Positions 1-8,118 of a DNA stretch of 49,478 nucleotides are shown here, one piece after another. Position numbers and translations under genes: made by a program. This stretch comes from Clostridia bacterium (GTDB taxonomy: Bacteria > Bacillota_A > Clostridia > Oscillospirales > CAG-272). The stretch's first letter is position 1, and each line of letters starts with the position of its first letter. The notes below the pieces were generated by a model. That model saw only the letters and a program-made list of their open reading frames with translations. It did no database searches and had not been told where the DNA came from. The stretch lies in NCBI GenBank assembly GCA_017414585.1, contig JAFQLN010000023.1, positions 1 through 49,478 on the forward strand. Reading direction: 5' to 3'.

Positions 1-1656
1 CAGTTCACGAGCCTTCTTGGCGTCGGTGGGAGTGTCGGCGTTGGTGCGAACCTTCAGCTTGCGATACTTGTCAGCCCAGCTCATGATACGGCCGAATTCA
101 CCTGCGATGGTAGCGTCAACGGTAGCAATGATGCCGTCGTAGATGTTACCGGTAGAATCGTCGATGGAGATGAAGTCGCCTTCGTGGTAGGTCTTGCCGG
201 CCAGTTCGAACTTCTTGTTTTCTTCGTCCATCTTGATTTCGCCGCAGCCGGATACGCAGCACTTACCCATACCACGGGCAACAACGGCAGCGTGAGAGGT
301 CATACCGCCGCGAACGGTCAGGATACCCTGAGCGGCCTTCATACCTTCGATATCTTCGGGAGAGGTTTCCAGACGAACCAGAACAACCTTTTCGCCTCTT
401 GCAGCCCATTCCTTGGCGTCTTCTGCGGAGAATACGCACTTACCGCAGGCAGCACCGGGAGATGCACCCAGACCCTTGCCGGCAGCGTTGGCAGCCTTCA
501 GAGCCTTGGCGTCGAACTGAGGATGCAGCAGGGTGTCCAGGTTTCTGGGGTCGATCATCAGAACGGCTTCCTGTTCGGTCTTCATGCCTTCGTCAACCAG
601 GTCGCAGGCAATCTTCAGAGCAGCGGGAGCGGTTCTCTTACCGTTACGGGTCTGCAGCATGTACAGCTTTTCGTTTTCAACGGTGAATTCCATGTCCTGC
701 ATGTCGTGGTAGTGGTTTTCCAGAATCTGGCAAACTTCCACGAACTGCTTGTAAGCTGCAGGGAACTTTTCAGCCATCTGCTGAATCGGCATGGGAGTAC
801 GAACGCCGGCAACAACGTCTTCGCCCTGTGCGTTGGTCAGGAATTCGCCCATCAGCTTCTTTTCGCCGGTTGCGGGGTCACGGGTGAATGCAACACCGGT
901 ACCGCAGTCGTCGCCCATGTTACCGAATGCCATTGCCTGTACGTTTACAGCGGTACCCCAGGAGTAGGGAATATCGTTGTCACGACGGTATACGTTGGCA
1001 CGGGGGTTGTCCCAGGAGCGGAATACGGCCTTTACAGCACCGATCAGCTGTTCCTTGGGGTCGGAGGGGAAATCGGAACCGATCTTTGCCTTGTATTCAG
1101 CCTTGAACTGGTTGGCCAGTTCCTTCAGGTCGTCAGCGGTCAGTTCAACGTCCTGCTTAACGCCCTTTTCTTCCTTCATCTTGTCGATGAGTTCTTCGAA
1201 GTACTTCTTGCCGACTTCCATAACAACGTCGGAGTACATCTGGATAAATCTTCTGTAGCAGTCGTAAGCCCAACGAGCGTTGCCGGACTTCTTAGCCATA
1301 ACTTCAACAACTTCTTCGTTCAGACCCAGGTTCAGGATGGTGTCCATCATACCGGGCATGGAAGCTCTTGCACCGGAACGTACGGAAACCAGCAGGGGGT
1401 TTTCCTTGTCACCGAACTTCTTGCCGACGATTTCTTCCATCTTGCCGATGTATTCCATGATCTGCGCCATGATTTCATCGTTGATCTTTCTGCCGTCTTC
1501 GTAGTACTGGGTGCAGGCTTCGGTGGTGATGGTGAAGCCCTGGGGTACGGGCAGACCGATGTTGGTCATTTCAGCGAGGTTCGCGCCTTTGCCGCCGAGG
1601 AGTTCACGCATATTCGCGTTACCTTCGGAGAACAGGTAAACATACTTTGTGGACAT
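1..1656 (-). CDS. ppdK: Pyruvate, phosphate dikinase (3' end outside window)
   Basis: Cytosolic enzyme that interconverts pyruvate + ATP + Pi and PEP + AMP + PPi; in anaerobes it serves glycolysis or gluconeogenesis. The first 552 residues are present; the family is about 870-900 residues, so the C-terminal PEP/pyruvate barrel lies beyond position 1. The N-terminal ATP-grasp part is visible (GGKGANLAEM near residue 23, SVRSGARASMPGMMDT near 92). The swivelling phosphohistidine domain has GGMTSHAAVVARGMG, with the catalytic His at residue 455, the same number as in the classical Clostridium symbiosum enzyme. Start chosen at 1656 because GGAGG lies about 9 nt upstream. It has its own promoter and is divergent from the sigma-factor gene. 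Confidence 0.97.
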   Translation of the reverse strand, partial: MSTKYVYLFSEGNANMRELLGGKGANLAEMTNIGLPVPQGFTITTEACTQYYEDGRKINDEIMAQIMEYIGKMEEIVGKKFGDKENPLLVSVRSGARASMPGMMDTILNLGLNEEVVEVMAKKSGNARWAYDCYRRFIQMYSDVVMEVGKKYFEELIDKMKEEKGVKQDVELTADDLKELANQFKAEYKAKIGSDFPSDPKEQLIGAVKAVFRSWDNPRANVYRRDNDIPYSWGTAVNVQAMAFGNMGDDCGTGVAFTRDPATGEKKLMGEFLTNAQGEDVVAGVRTPMPIQQMAEKFPAAYKQFVEVCQILENHYHDMQDMEFTVENEKLYMLQTRNGKRTAPAALKIACDLVDEGMKTEQEAVLMIDPRNLDTLLHPQFDAKALKAANAAGKGLGASPGAACGKCVFSAEDAKEWAARGEKVVLVRLETSPEDIEGMKAAQGILTVRGGMTSHAAVVARGMGKCCVSGCGEIKMDEENKKFELAGKTYHEGDFISIDDSTGNIYDGIIATVDATIAGEFGRIMSWADKYRKLKVRTNADTPTDAKKAREL

Positions 1657-1756
1657 CTTGAATGTACCTCCGCATTTTATAATAAATATTTAGAGCTGCC
1701 GTAAGAATGCATGAGTCCGGGCATGACAAAACACGCAAGACACTCACGCACTGCAT

Positions 1757-1785
1757 ATTATAGCATATTATTCACGCAATTTCCA
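1757..1785 (-). promoter_or_regulatory. Probable sigma-A promoter of ppdK
   Basis: Read on the minus strand: TGGAAA (1785-1780), 17 bp spacer, TATAAT (1762-1757), with an extended -10 TGC directly before it. This gives a leader of roughly 95 nt before the ppdK start. Confidence 0.6.
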
Positions 1786-1956
1786 CAGGAAAATTCCAAT
1801 TTTTCTAACTTTTACGAATAGTTCATGATTTGGTTTCTGCGCGGACTTTTTTTATAAAAAATGTGCAAAAACCCCGCCGGCGATCCTTTTGGAAAACGAT
1901 GCGGCGGCGCATTTCGGAGAAAGATCGGCACTTTGGGTCTGTGACCGAAATGGTGA

Positions 1957-1985
1957 TTGACAGCTTCACGGGGGTGTGCTATAAT
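1957..1985 (+). promoter_or_regulatory. Perfect consensus sigma-A promoter for the sigma-factor gene
   Basis: TTGACA at 1957-1962, exactly 17 bp, TATAAT at 1980-1985, with TGC immediately before the -10. All twelve hexamer positions match consensus. The rest of the 414-bp ppdK/sigma gap shows no gene. A housekeeping promoter this strong suggests that the ECF-type gene downstream is made constitutively and controlled after synthesis. Confidence 0.85.
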
Positions 1986-2070
1986 GATAGAAGATTCTTT
2001 CGGAGATAAACTGTTCCGGAAGACGGACTGAAATACACGGACATCAATATATAAAAGATCGGAAGAAAAA

Positions 2071-2724
2071 ATGCTCAAAGAAAAAAACAGAACTGCGGCG
2101 GACGGATCGGATCCTCCGGCTGCAGCGGCGGAATCGCAGGCGCTTCTTCTGCTCATCGAGCGGGCGAAGGAAGGCGACAGCGATGCGTACTCCGCTCTGG
2201 TGGAGGAATTCGAGCGCTTTGTCTACAACACGGCGCTGCGGGTTCTTTCCGCATCCGGAATGCCGCCGGACAGTGCGGAGGACATTGCGCAGGATGCCTT
2301 CATCAAAGCATGGCGCAATCTGCCTTCCTTCCGCGGGGACTGCAGCTTTTCCACATGGCTGTTCCGCATTACGGTGAACTGCGCGCGCGATGCGGTCCGT
2401 TCTGCCGTGCGTCATGCGACGGTCTCTCTGACCAGAAATGATGACGAGGATGAAGACGGGTCGGAGTGGGATGTGCCGGTGACTTCCGGGGACGATATTC
2501 CCGAAGACGCCATGCTCCGCAGGGAACAGATTCTCGCAGTACGGCGTGCCATCGAAGCGCTTCCCGAGGACCAGCGGCAGGTGATCGTCATGCGCGACAT
2601 TCACGAGCTGTCCTACCAGACCATAGCGGACACGCTCGGCATCGGCATCGGCACGGTGAAATCCCGCATCAACCGCGGACGCGCCGGTCTCAAAGCGCTT
2701 CTCGAAAGCGGGAAATACCTCTGA
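2071..2724 (+). CDS. ECF-type sigma-70 family RNA polymerase sigma factor
   Basis: Directs RNA polymerase to alternative promoters. The 217-residue protein has the two ECF domains. Region 2 is at about residues 45-115 (YNTALRVL, AEDIAQDAFIKAWRNL, FSTWLFRITVNCARD). Region 4 is at about 155-210 (LPEDQRQVIVMRDIHELSYQ then a helix-turn-helix ending GTVKSRINRGRAGL). They are joined by an acidic linker rich in D and E. Start at 2071 is preceded by GGAAG. It is transcribed from a consensus promoter and followed 240 bp later by a one-pass membrane protein that probably acts as its anti-sigma factor. The regulon cannot be told from this sequence. Confidence 0.93.
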   Translation: MLKEKNRTAADGSDPPAAAAESQALLLLIERAKEGDSDAYSALVEEFERFVYNTALRVLSASGMPPDSAEDIAQDAFIKAWRNLPSFRGDCSFSTWLFRITVNCARDAVRSAVRHATVSLTRNDDEDEDGSEWDVPVTSGDDIPEDAMLRREQILAVRRAIEALPEDQRQVIVMRDIHELSYQTIADTLGIGIGTVKSRINRGRAGLKALLESGKYL

Positions 2725-2934
2725 CGGGCGTTATGGTATGTGCCGCAGGGGAGCGTGCTCCTGTTGGCGCGAAAAAAGGCGGATTTAGTCTTCTTGGCGT
2801 GCATTTTCGGGAAAGCGAAAAAAATTCGCCCGGACGGGAACTTTTTAACCCCGCGCATCGTCTAACTCACGAAACATTAAAAAAGGATTAAAAAATTTTT
2901 CACAATCCGAAACGTTTACCACTTGATGAAAGGA

Positions 2935-2954
2935 TACACCGGAAAACCGGTGTA
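2935..2954 (+). promoter_or_regulatory. Hairpin just upstream of the ribosome binding site of the membrane protein
   Basis: A perfect 8-bp stem (TACACCGG / CCGGTGTA) with an AAAA loop ends one base before the AGGAAAG ribosome binding site of the gene starting at 2964. It lacks a following T-run, so it is not a terminator. A stem this close to the site could tune translation. Confidence 0.45.
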
Positions 2955-2963
2955 CAGGAAAGA

Positions 2964-4397
2964 ATGAAGAATCTTGAACCCCGAAACGGCGCCGGAGAAC
3001 AGACGGATCTGTCTGCCGCGATGACGCCGGAGGAGCTGCGGCTGTACAGGGAGATTCTCGAAAGCGCCTATCCGAAGCCGAAGCGGGACATCCGTGCAGG
3101 CGTCATGGAAGTCATCCGTGCAGAAGCTGCTGCAGCTGCCGCCGGAACCGCCGTGGCAGGAGAAGCGGTACGGGAATCGAAAGTCCTTGAGCCGAAGCGC
3201 AGCCGGCAGAAGGCGGGACGCAGGGATCTGTTCGTAAAATGGGGCAGTCTCGCGGCGTGCATTGTGCTGGTGTCTGCGATCGGAATCCGGATCCTGCCGT
3301 CGTTTCTGACGAAGGATGCGGTGGCATACGACAGTGCGTACGCGGGAGACACCGCGCTGCAGGAGGCATACTCCACTGCAGATCAGTCCGCGGGACAGTC
3401 TGCGGCTGAAACATCGGCGGAGACCCAGGCGGGTGAAGGCGCGGCAGGCGTGATGTACAAATCCATGCTGACCGGCTCTCCCGCATCCAATTCCGTTGTG
3501 GCAGAGGAAACCGAAGCGGCGGCTGACACTCCTGCAGAAGAAGTCGAAGAGTGTGCGGAAGACATTTCTGCGCAGTCGGTTCTGTACACGTACACAGCGG
3601 ATCTCGATGACGAAGCGGTTACAGAAGATGCAGCCGAAGCGGAAGCCGTTATGGAAGAGGCGATGCCCGCGCCCGTTGTCGAAGAAGAGCCTGTAAGCGA
3701 AGAAGCGGCTGTTGAGGAGCCGGCTGCCGAATTTATTGCTGAAGAAGCAGTAAAAGCAGAAGCGGCACCGCACGTTTGTCTGCACACGGAAGTTTTCCGC
3801 GGCAGCTACCATGAAATCCCCGACGAGCTGATTGACCAAATCGGCTGGAAGGAATACAACGCATGGGTAAAGGAAGCCGGCAAGGACGATCCGTGCGCGG
3901 TGAACATCCACAGTTTCCTCGAACATTTTGCCGTAAGCAGAACGACTTTTGCGATGTACCTGGCGAACACGGATCTGTCCTACTTCTGCGACTATCCGCT
4001 GGATGTGCTGTACGGAAAATCCGAGGAAGAAATCGAACGCTACTACCGGAACGGCGGAGATGCCGAAGGGATGACAGCGGACTATTTTGAGTACACGCTC
4101 AAGTGTGCGCTGATTGACGAAATCGGCGAAGAAGCATACGCGGTCTGGCTGGACGATTTCACGCATGAGACGGTACGTGCATGGTCGATTTCGCAGTTTG
4201 TGCGTGACCACGGACTGACGGAAGCGCAGTTCTTGGAAGTGTACGATGATGCGGCGGATGCGTTCCGTGAGGAATACGAAGATGTCCTGGTACACGGTTA
4301 CGACACGACGATGCTGTTTGTGCCGAATATGGCTGTTCAGCGCGCCATTGCGATGAGCGGTTCCGGCTATGCGGCGGATGTGCTTTGCAGAAAGTGA
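2964..4397 (+). CDS. Putative anti-sigma factor: one-pass membrane protein with a duplicated C-terminal module
   Basis: Unrecognised as a named family. The 477-residue protein has a cytoplasmic N-terminal part (1-90), one membrane helix (about 94-112, WGSLAACIVLVSAIGIRIL), a long Ala/Glu-rich acidic stretch (about 175-268) and a globular C-terminal part. The C-terminal part contains an internal duplication: residues 289-333 and 383-427 both read ID(Q/E)IG...Y..W, then a helix with I..F, then F...Y. Position directly after an ECF sigma gene, size of the N-terminal domain and topology suggest an anti-sigma factor whose outer domain senses a signal. No zinc-binding HxxxCxxC motif of ZAS-type anti-sigma factors is present. 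A terminator follows at 4484. Confidence 0.6.
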   Translation: MKNLEPRNGAGEQTDLSAAMTPEELRLYREILESAYPKPKRDIRAGVMEVIRAEAAAAAAGTAVAGEAVRESKVLEPKRSRQKAGRRDLFVKWGSLAACIVLVSAIGIRILPSFLTKDAVAYDSAYAGDTALQEAYSTADQSAGQSAAETSAETQAGEGAAGVMYKSMLTGSPASNSVVAEETEAAADTPAEEVEECAEDISAQSVLYTYTADLDDEAVTEDAAEAEAVMEEAMPAPVVEEEPVSEEAAVEEPAAEFIAEEAVKAEAAPHVCLHTEVFRGSYHEIPDELIDQIGWKEYNAWVKEAGKDDPCAVNIHSFLEHFAVSRTTFAMYLANTDLSYFCDYPLDVLYGKSEEEIERYYRNGGDAEGMTADYFEYTLKCALIDEIGEEAYAVWLDDFTHETVRAWSISQFVRDHGLTEAQFLEVYDDAADAFREEYEDVLVHGYDTTMLFVPNMAVQRAIAMSGSGYAADVLCRK

Positions 4398-4483
4398 AGA
4401 AAGAAAACGTGCATTGCCCAAAAGCGTGATGTTCTTATCGGAGAAATTACAATCAATTTGTTCATAAGCAGACAAATAAGCAG

Positions 4484-4520
4484 CCCCGACAGGTCTTTGA
4501 AAACCTGTCGGGGTTTGCTT
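4484..4520 (+). terminator. Rho-independent terminator
   Basis: Perfect 11-bp stem (CCCCGACAGGT / ACCTGTCGGGG, 4484-4494 and 4503-4513) with an 8-nt loop followed by TTTGCTTT. It closes the sigma/membrane-protein unit. Confidence 0.9.
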
Positions 4521-4557
4521 TACATATCAAAAATAATGAAGTCTTGGTCTCGGAGTT

Positions 4558-4824
4558 TCATAACGTTTTGTTCTCCTTACCAAATTCTGAAAGGCGACTA
4601 TAAAATTTTTGGCTCTTAATTGCATCCTCTGTTGCCTTTTCGCTTGGGAAATACAGCGCTTTGCATTGCTGAATTGGAGCCGGTAAATGATCATATATAC
4701 CTTTAGCGGATTCAATGTTTTGAAAATTACAAGAAGATAAAATTATTTTTGACACAGCTTTATTCCTTTCGGCATTTATCGCAAGTTTCGCCTTTGTATT
4801 ACAGAGGAGTCGGGCAAAGTCCAT
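4558..4824 (-). CDS. Small hypothetical protein (uncertain)
   Basis: An 88-residue open frame in an AT-rich stretch. I do not recognise it. The peptide is Lys/Asn/Ser-rich, has no membrane segment and no signal peptide, and no convincing ribosome binding site precedes the ATG at 4824. Composition differs from the neighbouring GC-rich genes and matches that of the DUF559 gene next to it, so it may be a leftover of an acquired segment rather than a working gene. Confidence 0.3.
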   Translation of the reverse strand: MDFARLLCNTKAKLAINAERNKAVSKIILSSCNFQNIESAKGIYDHLPAPIQQCKALYFPSEKATEDAIKSQKFYSRLSEFGKENKTL

Positions 4825-4846
4825 GCCCCTAAAGCCGCACGCATCA

Positions 4847-4895
4847 AAGGCTCTCCCTCAGGGAGAGCTCCCGCAGTAGCGGGTGAGAGGGTGAT
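4847..4895. repeat. Left inverted repeat of the DUF559 cassette
   Basis: About 48 bp containing two hairpins in a row: CTCTCCC/GGGAGAG (4851-4867) and CCCGC/GCGGG (4870-4883), then GAGAGGGTGA. It ends at the stop codon of the DUF559 gene and is an imperfect inverted copy of 5274-5325. Confidence 0.75.
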
Positions 4896-5273
4896 TTACG
4901 GCAAGTTTTCAATTCTCTCATTGATCACTCTGTCAATCATTCGGCAAACACCGTCAAAATTCTCATCTACGTCTTTGTTGGAAAAGCGCAAAACATAAAT
5001 TCCATATCTTTCAAGAATTGCAGTTCTTGCCTCATCATACGCTTTGCCTTGATTTGTGTAATGCTGTGAGCCGTCAAGTTCTATGATAAGGCGAGCACTA
5101 TGGCAATAAAAATCCGCAATAAAATTATCTATAATACGTTGCTTGTATATCTTCACAGGATAATACCGCAAGAAATCATACCATAAATGCTTTTCATGCC
5201 GAGTCATATTACGGCGCAAAATCCTTGCAGCATTTAACAATTTGTTGTTTTTCTTTAATGGTATCTGCTCCAT
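4896..5273 (-). CDS. DUF559 family protein (Vsr-like, PD-(D/E)XK nuclease fold)
   Basis: A 125-residue protein of the DUF559 family, which is related to very-short-patch-repair endonucleases. Visible family features are the N-terminal LRRNMTRHEKHLWYDFLR, then KQRIIDNFIADFYC, the putative metal-binding LIIELDGSQHY (about residue 67-77), and the C-terminal YGIYVLRFSNKDV. Its cellular job is not established. The gene is more AT-rich than its neighbours and is tightly boxed by imperfect inverted repeats: one ends at the stop codon, the other supplies the ribosome binding site (GGAGAGGG) and abuts the ATG. This looks like a mobile or recently acquired cassette in which the nuclease is the cargo, or acts on its own ends. 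Confidence 0.85.
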   Translation of the reverse strand: MEQIPLKKNNKLLNAARILRRNMTRHEKHLWYDFLRYYPVKIYKQRIIDNFIADFYCHSARLIIELDGSQHYTNQGKAYDEARTAILERYGIYVLRFSNKDVDENFDGVCRMIDRVINERIENLP

Positions 5274-5325
5274 TTTACCCTCTCCGTCGGCTTCGCCGCC
5301 ACCTCTCCCGGAGGGCGAGGCTTTC
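5274..5325. repeat. Right inverted repeat of the DUF559 cassette
   Basis: Imperfect inverted copy of 4847-4895, with the same order of elements (arm, hairpin, GAGAGGGT). It runs directly into the DUF559 start codon, so in the transcript this repeat forms the 5' leader and provides the Shine-Dalgarno sequence. Confidence 0.75.
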
Positions 5326-5335
5326 TATTACTCCC

Positions 5336-5364
5336 ATTATAACACAAATCGGCAGAAGCAACAA
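5336..5364 (-). promoter_or_regulatory. Possible promoter of the DUF559 gene
   Basis: Minus strand: TTGTTG (5364-5359), 17 bp, TGT-TATAAT (5341-5336). It lies just outside the right inverted repeat. The -10 and extended -10 are good, the -35 is weak and overlaps the cysS terminator loop. Confidence 0.45.
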
Positions 5365-5382
5365 TCCTTCTGCCGTATTTTT
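5348..5382. terminator. Terminator-like hairpin downstream of cysS
   Basis: Stem CGGCAGAAG / CTTCTGCCG (5350-5358 and 5367-5375). A good T-run follows on the plus strand (TATTTTTG) and a weaker one on the minus strand, where it would end the cysS transcript. Confidence 0.6.
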
Positions 5383-5457
5383 GTGCTTGCAAATCCTCCG
5401 TTAAGAATAACAGAGTAAACCGTGATGCACGTTTTTTGTTATGTGTCCGTGTTTTGT

Positions 5458-6936
5458 TTATTTCGACCAGTTCACGCCGCCCTTGACGTCAACGATGGTC
5501 ACGCCCATACCGGTCAGTTCATCACGGATAGCATCCGCGCGGGCAAAATCCTTCGCCTTCTTCGCATCGGCACGCTCTGTAATCAGCGCTTCCACCTTCG
5601 CCTTCGTATCGTCATCGACGCCGTCCGTCGTGCAGGTAATCACCAGCGCTGCCGCGGGAGCATTCTTTGCAGCTTCGGCTGCTTTTTTATTTGCCTCGCG
5701 CACCTTTGCGGCTTCTTCAAGAAGTCCGAGCGAGAGAACCGTATCGAAATCCCGGAGCAGTGCGAGCTTGGTTGCGTCGTTCGTCTTCGCCTTGAGCACG
5801 TCGTAAACAGCGGTGACGGCAAGCGCGGTATTGAGGTCATTATCCATCGCATCGGCGAATTTCTGTCTGAGTGCCGCAAATGCGTCCGCGTCGATTTCGG
5901 ATGTGTCGTCGGGATTCAGACCGGCAATTTTTGCGGTGAGCTTTGTGTACGCGGTCTTGGTGCTTTCCATGCCTTCCCACGAGAAGACGAGAGACTTTCT
6001 GTAGTGCGACTGCAGGCAGAACAGACGGTATACGAGCGGATTGAAGCCCTTTTCTTCGAGCAGGGAAACGGTTAAAAATTCCCCGGAGGACTTGGACATC
6101 TTGCCGGTGTTCGTATTCAGATGAAGCACATGGAACCAGTGACCGCACCACTTATGACCGAGGTATGCTTCGGACTGTGCGATTTCGTTTGTATGGTGGG
6201 GGAATGCGTTGTCGATGCCGCCGCAGTGGATATCGAGGTATTCACCGAGGTTCTTGACGGAAATGGCGGAGCATTCGATATGCCAGCCGGGATATCCCAC
6301 GCCCCACGGAGAATCCCACTTGAGTTCCTGGTCTTCAAACTTCGACTTGGTGAACCACAGAACAAAGTCCGTTTTATTGCGCTTGGCAAGGTCTTCTTCC
6401 ACGCCTTCACGCACGCCGACTTCGAGGTCTTCCGCGTCCTGCTTGTTGAAGACATAGTATTCACCGAGCTTCGAGGTATCGAAATACACATTTCCTTCCG
6501 CAACGTACGCGTAATCCTTTTCGATCAGCTTTTCGACCATTTCGATGAATTCCGGGATCATCGAGGTAGCGGGGACGACGATTTCGGGGATTTTGATGTT
6601 CAGCTTATTGCAGTCCGCGAAGAATGCGTCGGTGTAGAACTGCGCGATTTCCATGACGGTCTTCTTTTCGCGCTTTGCACCTTTGAGCATCTTGTCTTCC
6701 CCGGTGTCCGCGTCGCTGGAGAGATGACCCACGTCGGTGATGTTCATGCAGCGGGTGACGTCAAGTCCGGTATAGCGGAGATATTTTTCCAGCACGTCTT
6801 CCATGATATACGAGCGGAGGTTGCCGATATGCGCGAAGTGGTACACGGTCGGTCCGCAGGTGTACATGGTGCATTTGCCCGGTTCGTGGGTGACAAAGTC
6901 GTCGCGGGTGCGGGTGAGAGTGTTGTACAGTTTCAT
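5458..6936 (-). CDS. cysS: Cysteinyl-tRNA synthetase
   Basis: Charges tRNA-Cys with cysteine in the cytosol. The 492-residue class I synthetase has TCGPTVY with the first zinc-ligand Cys27, the HIGH-type motif HIGN (36-39), GWHIECSAIS carrying a further zinc Cys, GGIDNAFPHH, and KMSKS at 279-283. Length is slightly above the usual 460-470 because of an Ala/Lys-rich stretch before the C-terminal ERADAKKAKDFARAD helix, which is itself typical of the family. Start at 6936 follows AAAGGA. It is the last gene of the T-box-led operon, 30 bp after the CPBP protease gene. Confidence 0.98.
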   Translation of the reverse strand: MKLYNTLTRTRDDFVTHEPGKCTMYTCGPTVYHFAHIGNLRSYIMEDVLEKYLRYTGLDVTRCMNITDVGHLSSDADTGEDKMLKGAKREKKTVMEIAQFYTDAFFADCNKLNIKIPEIVVPATSMIPEFIEMVEKLIEKDYAYVAEGNVYFDTSKLGEYYVFNKQDAEDLEVGVREGVEEDLAKRNKTDFVLWFTKSKFEDQELKWDSPWGVGYPGWHIECSAISVKNLGEYLDIHCGGIDNAFPHHTNEIAQSEAYLGHKWCGHWFHVLHLNTNTGKMSKSSGEFLTVSLLEEKGFNPLVYRLFCLQSHYRKSLVFSWEGMESTKTAYTKLTAKIAGLNPDDTSEIDADAFAALRQKFADAMDNDLNTALAVTAVYDVLKAKTNDATKLALLRDFDTVLSLGLLEEAAKVREANKKAAEAAKNAPAAALVITCTTDGVDDDTKAKVEALITERADAKKAKDFARADAIRDELTGMGVTIVDVKGGVNWSK

Positions 6937-6966
6937 GTTGCTTTTTCCTTTTATCTGAAATATTCT

Positions 6967-8118
6967 TTATTTTCTTTTGTTTTTTCTGTTGTTTTCCCAG
7001 CGGTCTTCGAGTTCTTCCAGTTCATCCTGCAGTTTTGCAAAATCCATGGAATCCGCGTGTTCCTGCAGGTCATGCAGCCGTCGGACAATCGCGCGTTCTT
7101 CGTCGTTTTTCAGCACAACTCTGCCGTCGCGGTCAGCCGTTACATCGGCGAAAGTCGGATAGCGCACGAACAGACGGTACGCGCACCACAAAATCACGCC
7201 CACGGACAGGATATACAGACCGATGGTGAGTACCGGCTGTCCATCCGTTGCCGGAGAAAGCCAGTACGAGGTGAGGTTGAAGAAGATATGGCAGACGATG
7301 GTGGGAATCACGGAACCGAAGCGTGCGCCGAGGCAGCCGAACAGAAGTCCGAGCAGAAACGCATAGCCGACCGCAATGGGCGTTCCGTGTGCCAGCCCGA
7401 ACAGCAGAGCGGAGAGCACAACCGCCCAGCCGCGTCCGAGAACGTCTTCCAGCCGGTTCATGGCGATGCCGCGGAAGATCAGCTCCTCCGTGATCGCCGC
7501 AACGACTGCCACGCTGAAAATCTCAACGGCGATGTGCGTGTTTCCGTACATTCCCGCGTACTGAGCGTCAAAGGCGTCGAGTACGGACTGGGGCAGGGGG
7601 ATAATCGACAGGGTGACGGACACGAAGATATTCAGTGCCGTACCGAACAGGGCAAAGGTCAGAAAGCGGAACGGATTGACGAAATACACGTTCATCTCCC
7701 GTGCCGGAGAACGTCTGCGCAGGTGGAACAGGAGACACAGAACCAGAATGGTCACAAGATTCGCAATCAGCAGGATGTGCACGATCTTTTCGTTGGTGGC
7801 TGTGATCAAACGCTCCGCGTGTGCGAGAACGGCATCCTGCTCGAACGAGGTGAGCACGCCTTCGTTCATGAGGATGGAGGTCATGTATCCGGACATTACG
7901 CACGACTGGCATCCGAACATCAGCCCGATATAGAGTATGACCGACAGCACCGCCCGCAGAATGTGCCATCCCTTCGGTGCGGTATGTGCGGAGGTCTGCT
8001 GTGTGCCGGAGGGAGAGGGATTTTCCGGAGCAGGTGCGGATTCTTCCTTCCGCCATCCGCAGCCGGGACAGAAGCTCTCGTTATCCCGCAGTTCTCTGCC
8101 GCATCGCGGACATTTCAT
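6967..8118 (-). CDS. CPBP family intramembrane metalloprotease with N-terminal zinc ribbon
   Basis: A 383-residue membrane protein. It starts with a zinc ribbon (Cys3, Cys6, Cys17, Cys20), then a Pro/Ser linker, about eight membrane segments and a cytoplasmic helical tail. The CPBP (CAAX protease / bacteriocin-processing) motifs are all present: EELIFRG, FGLAHG and HIFFN, which hold the catalytic glutamates and the metal-binding histidines. Substrate unknown. The start overlaps the cysE stop by 4 bp (ATGA), so translation is probably coupled. It sits between cysE and cysS and would be controlled by the Cys T-box, an odd setting for a protease. Confidence 0.9.
   Translation of the reverse strand: MKCPRCGRELRDNESFCPGCGWRKEESAPAPENPSPSGTQQTSAHTAPKGWHILRAVLSVILYIGLMFGCQSCVMSGYMTSILMNEGVLTSFEQDAVLAHAERLITATNEKIVHILLIANLVTILVLCLLFHLRRRSPAREMNVYFVNPFRFLTFALFGTALNIFVSVTLSIIPLPQSVLDAFDAQYAGMYGNTHIAVEIFSVAVVAAITEELIFRGIAMNRLEDVLGRGWAVVLSALLFGLAHGTPIAVGYAFLLGLLFGCLGARFGSVIPTIVCHIFFNLTSYWLSPATDGQPVLTIGLYILSVGVILWCAYRLFVRYPTFADVTADRDGRVVLKNDEERAIVRRLHDLQEHADSMDFAKLQDELEELEDRWENNRKNKRK

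Noticed and set aside
4527..4715. A 62-residue minus-strand frame overlapping the 88-residue one
   Set aside because: Overlaps the slightly better candidate in another frame, and has no ribosome binding site or recognisable domain.
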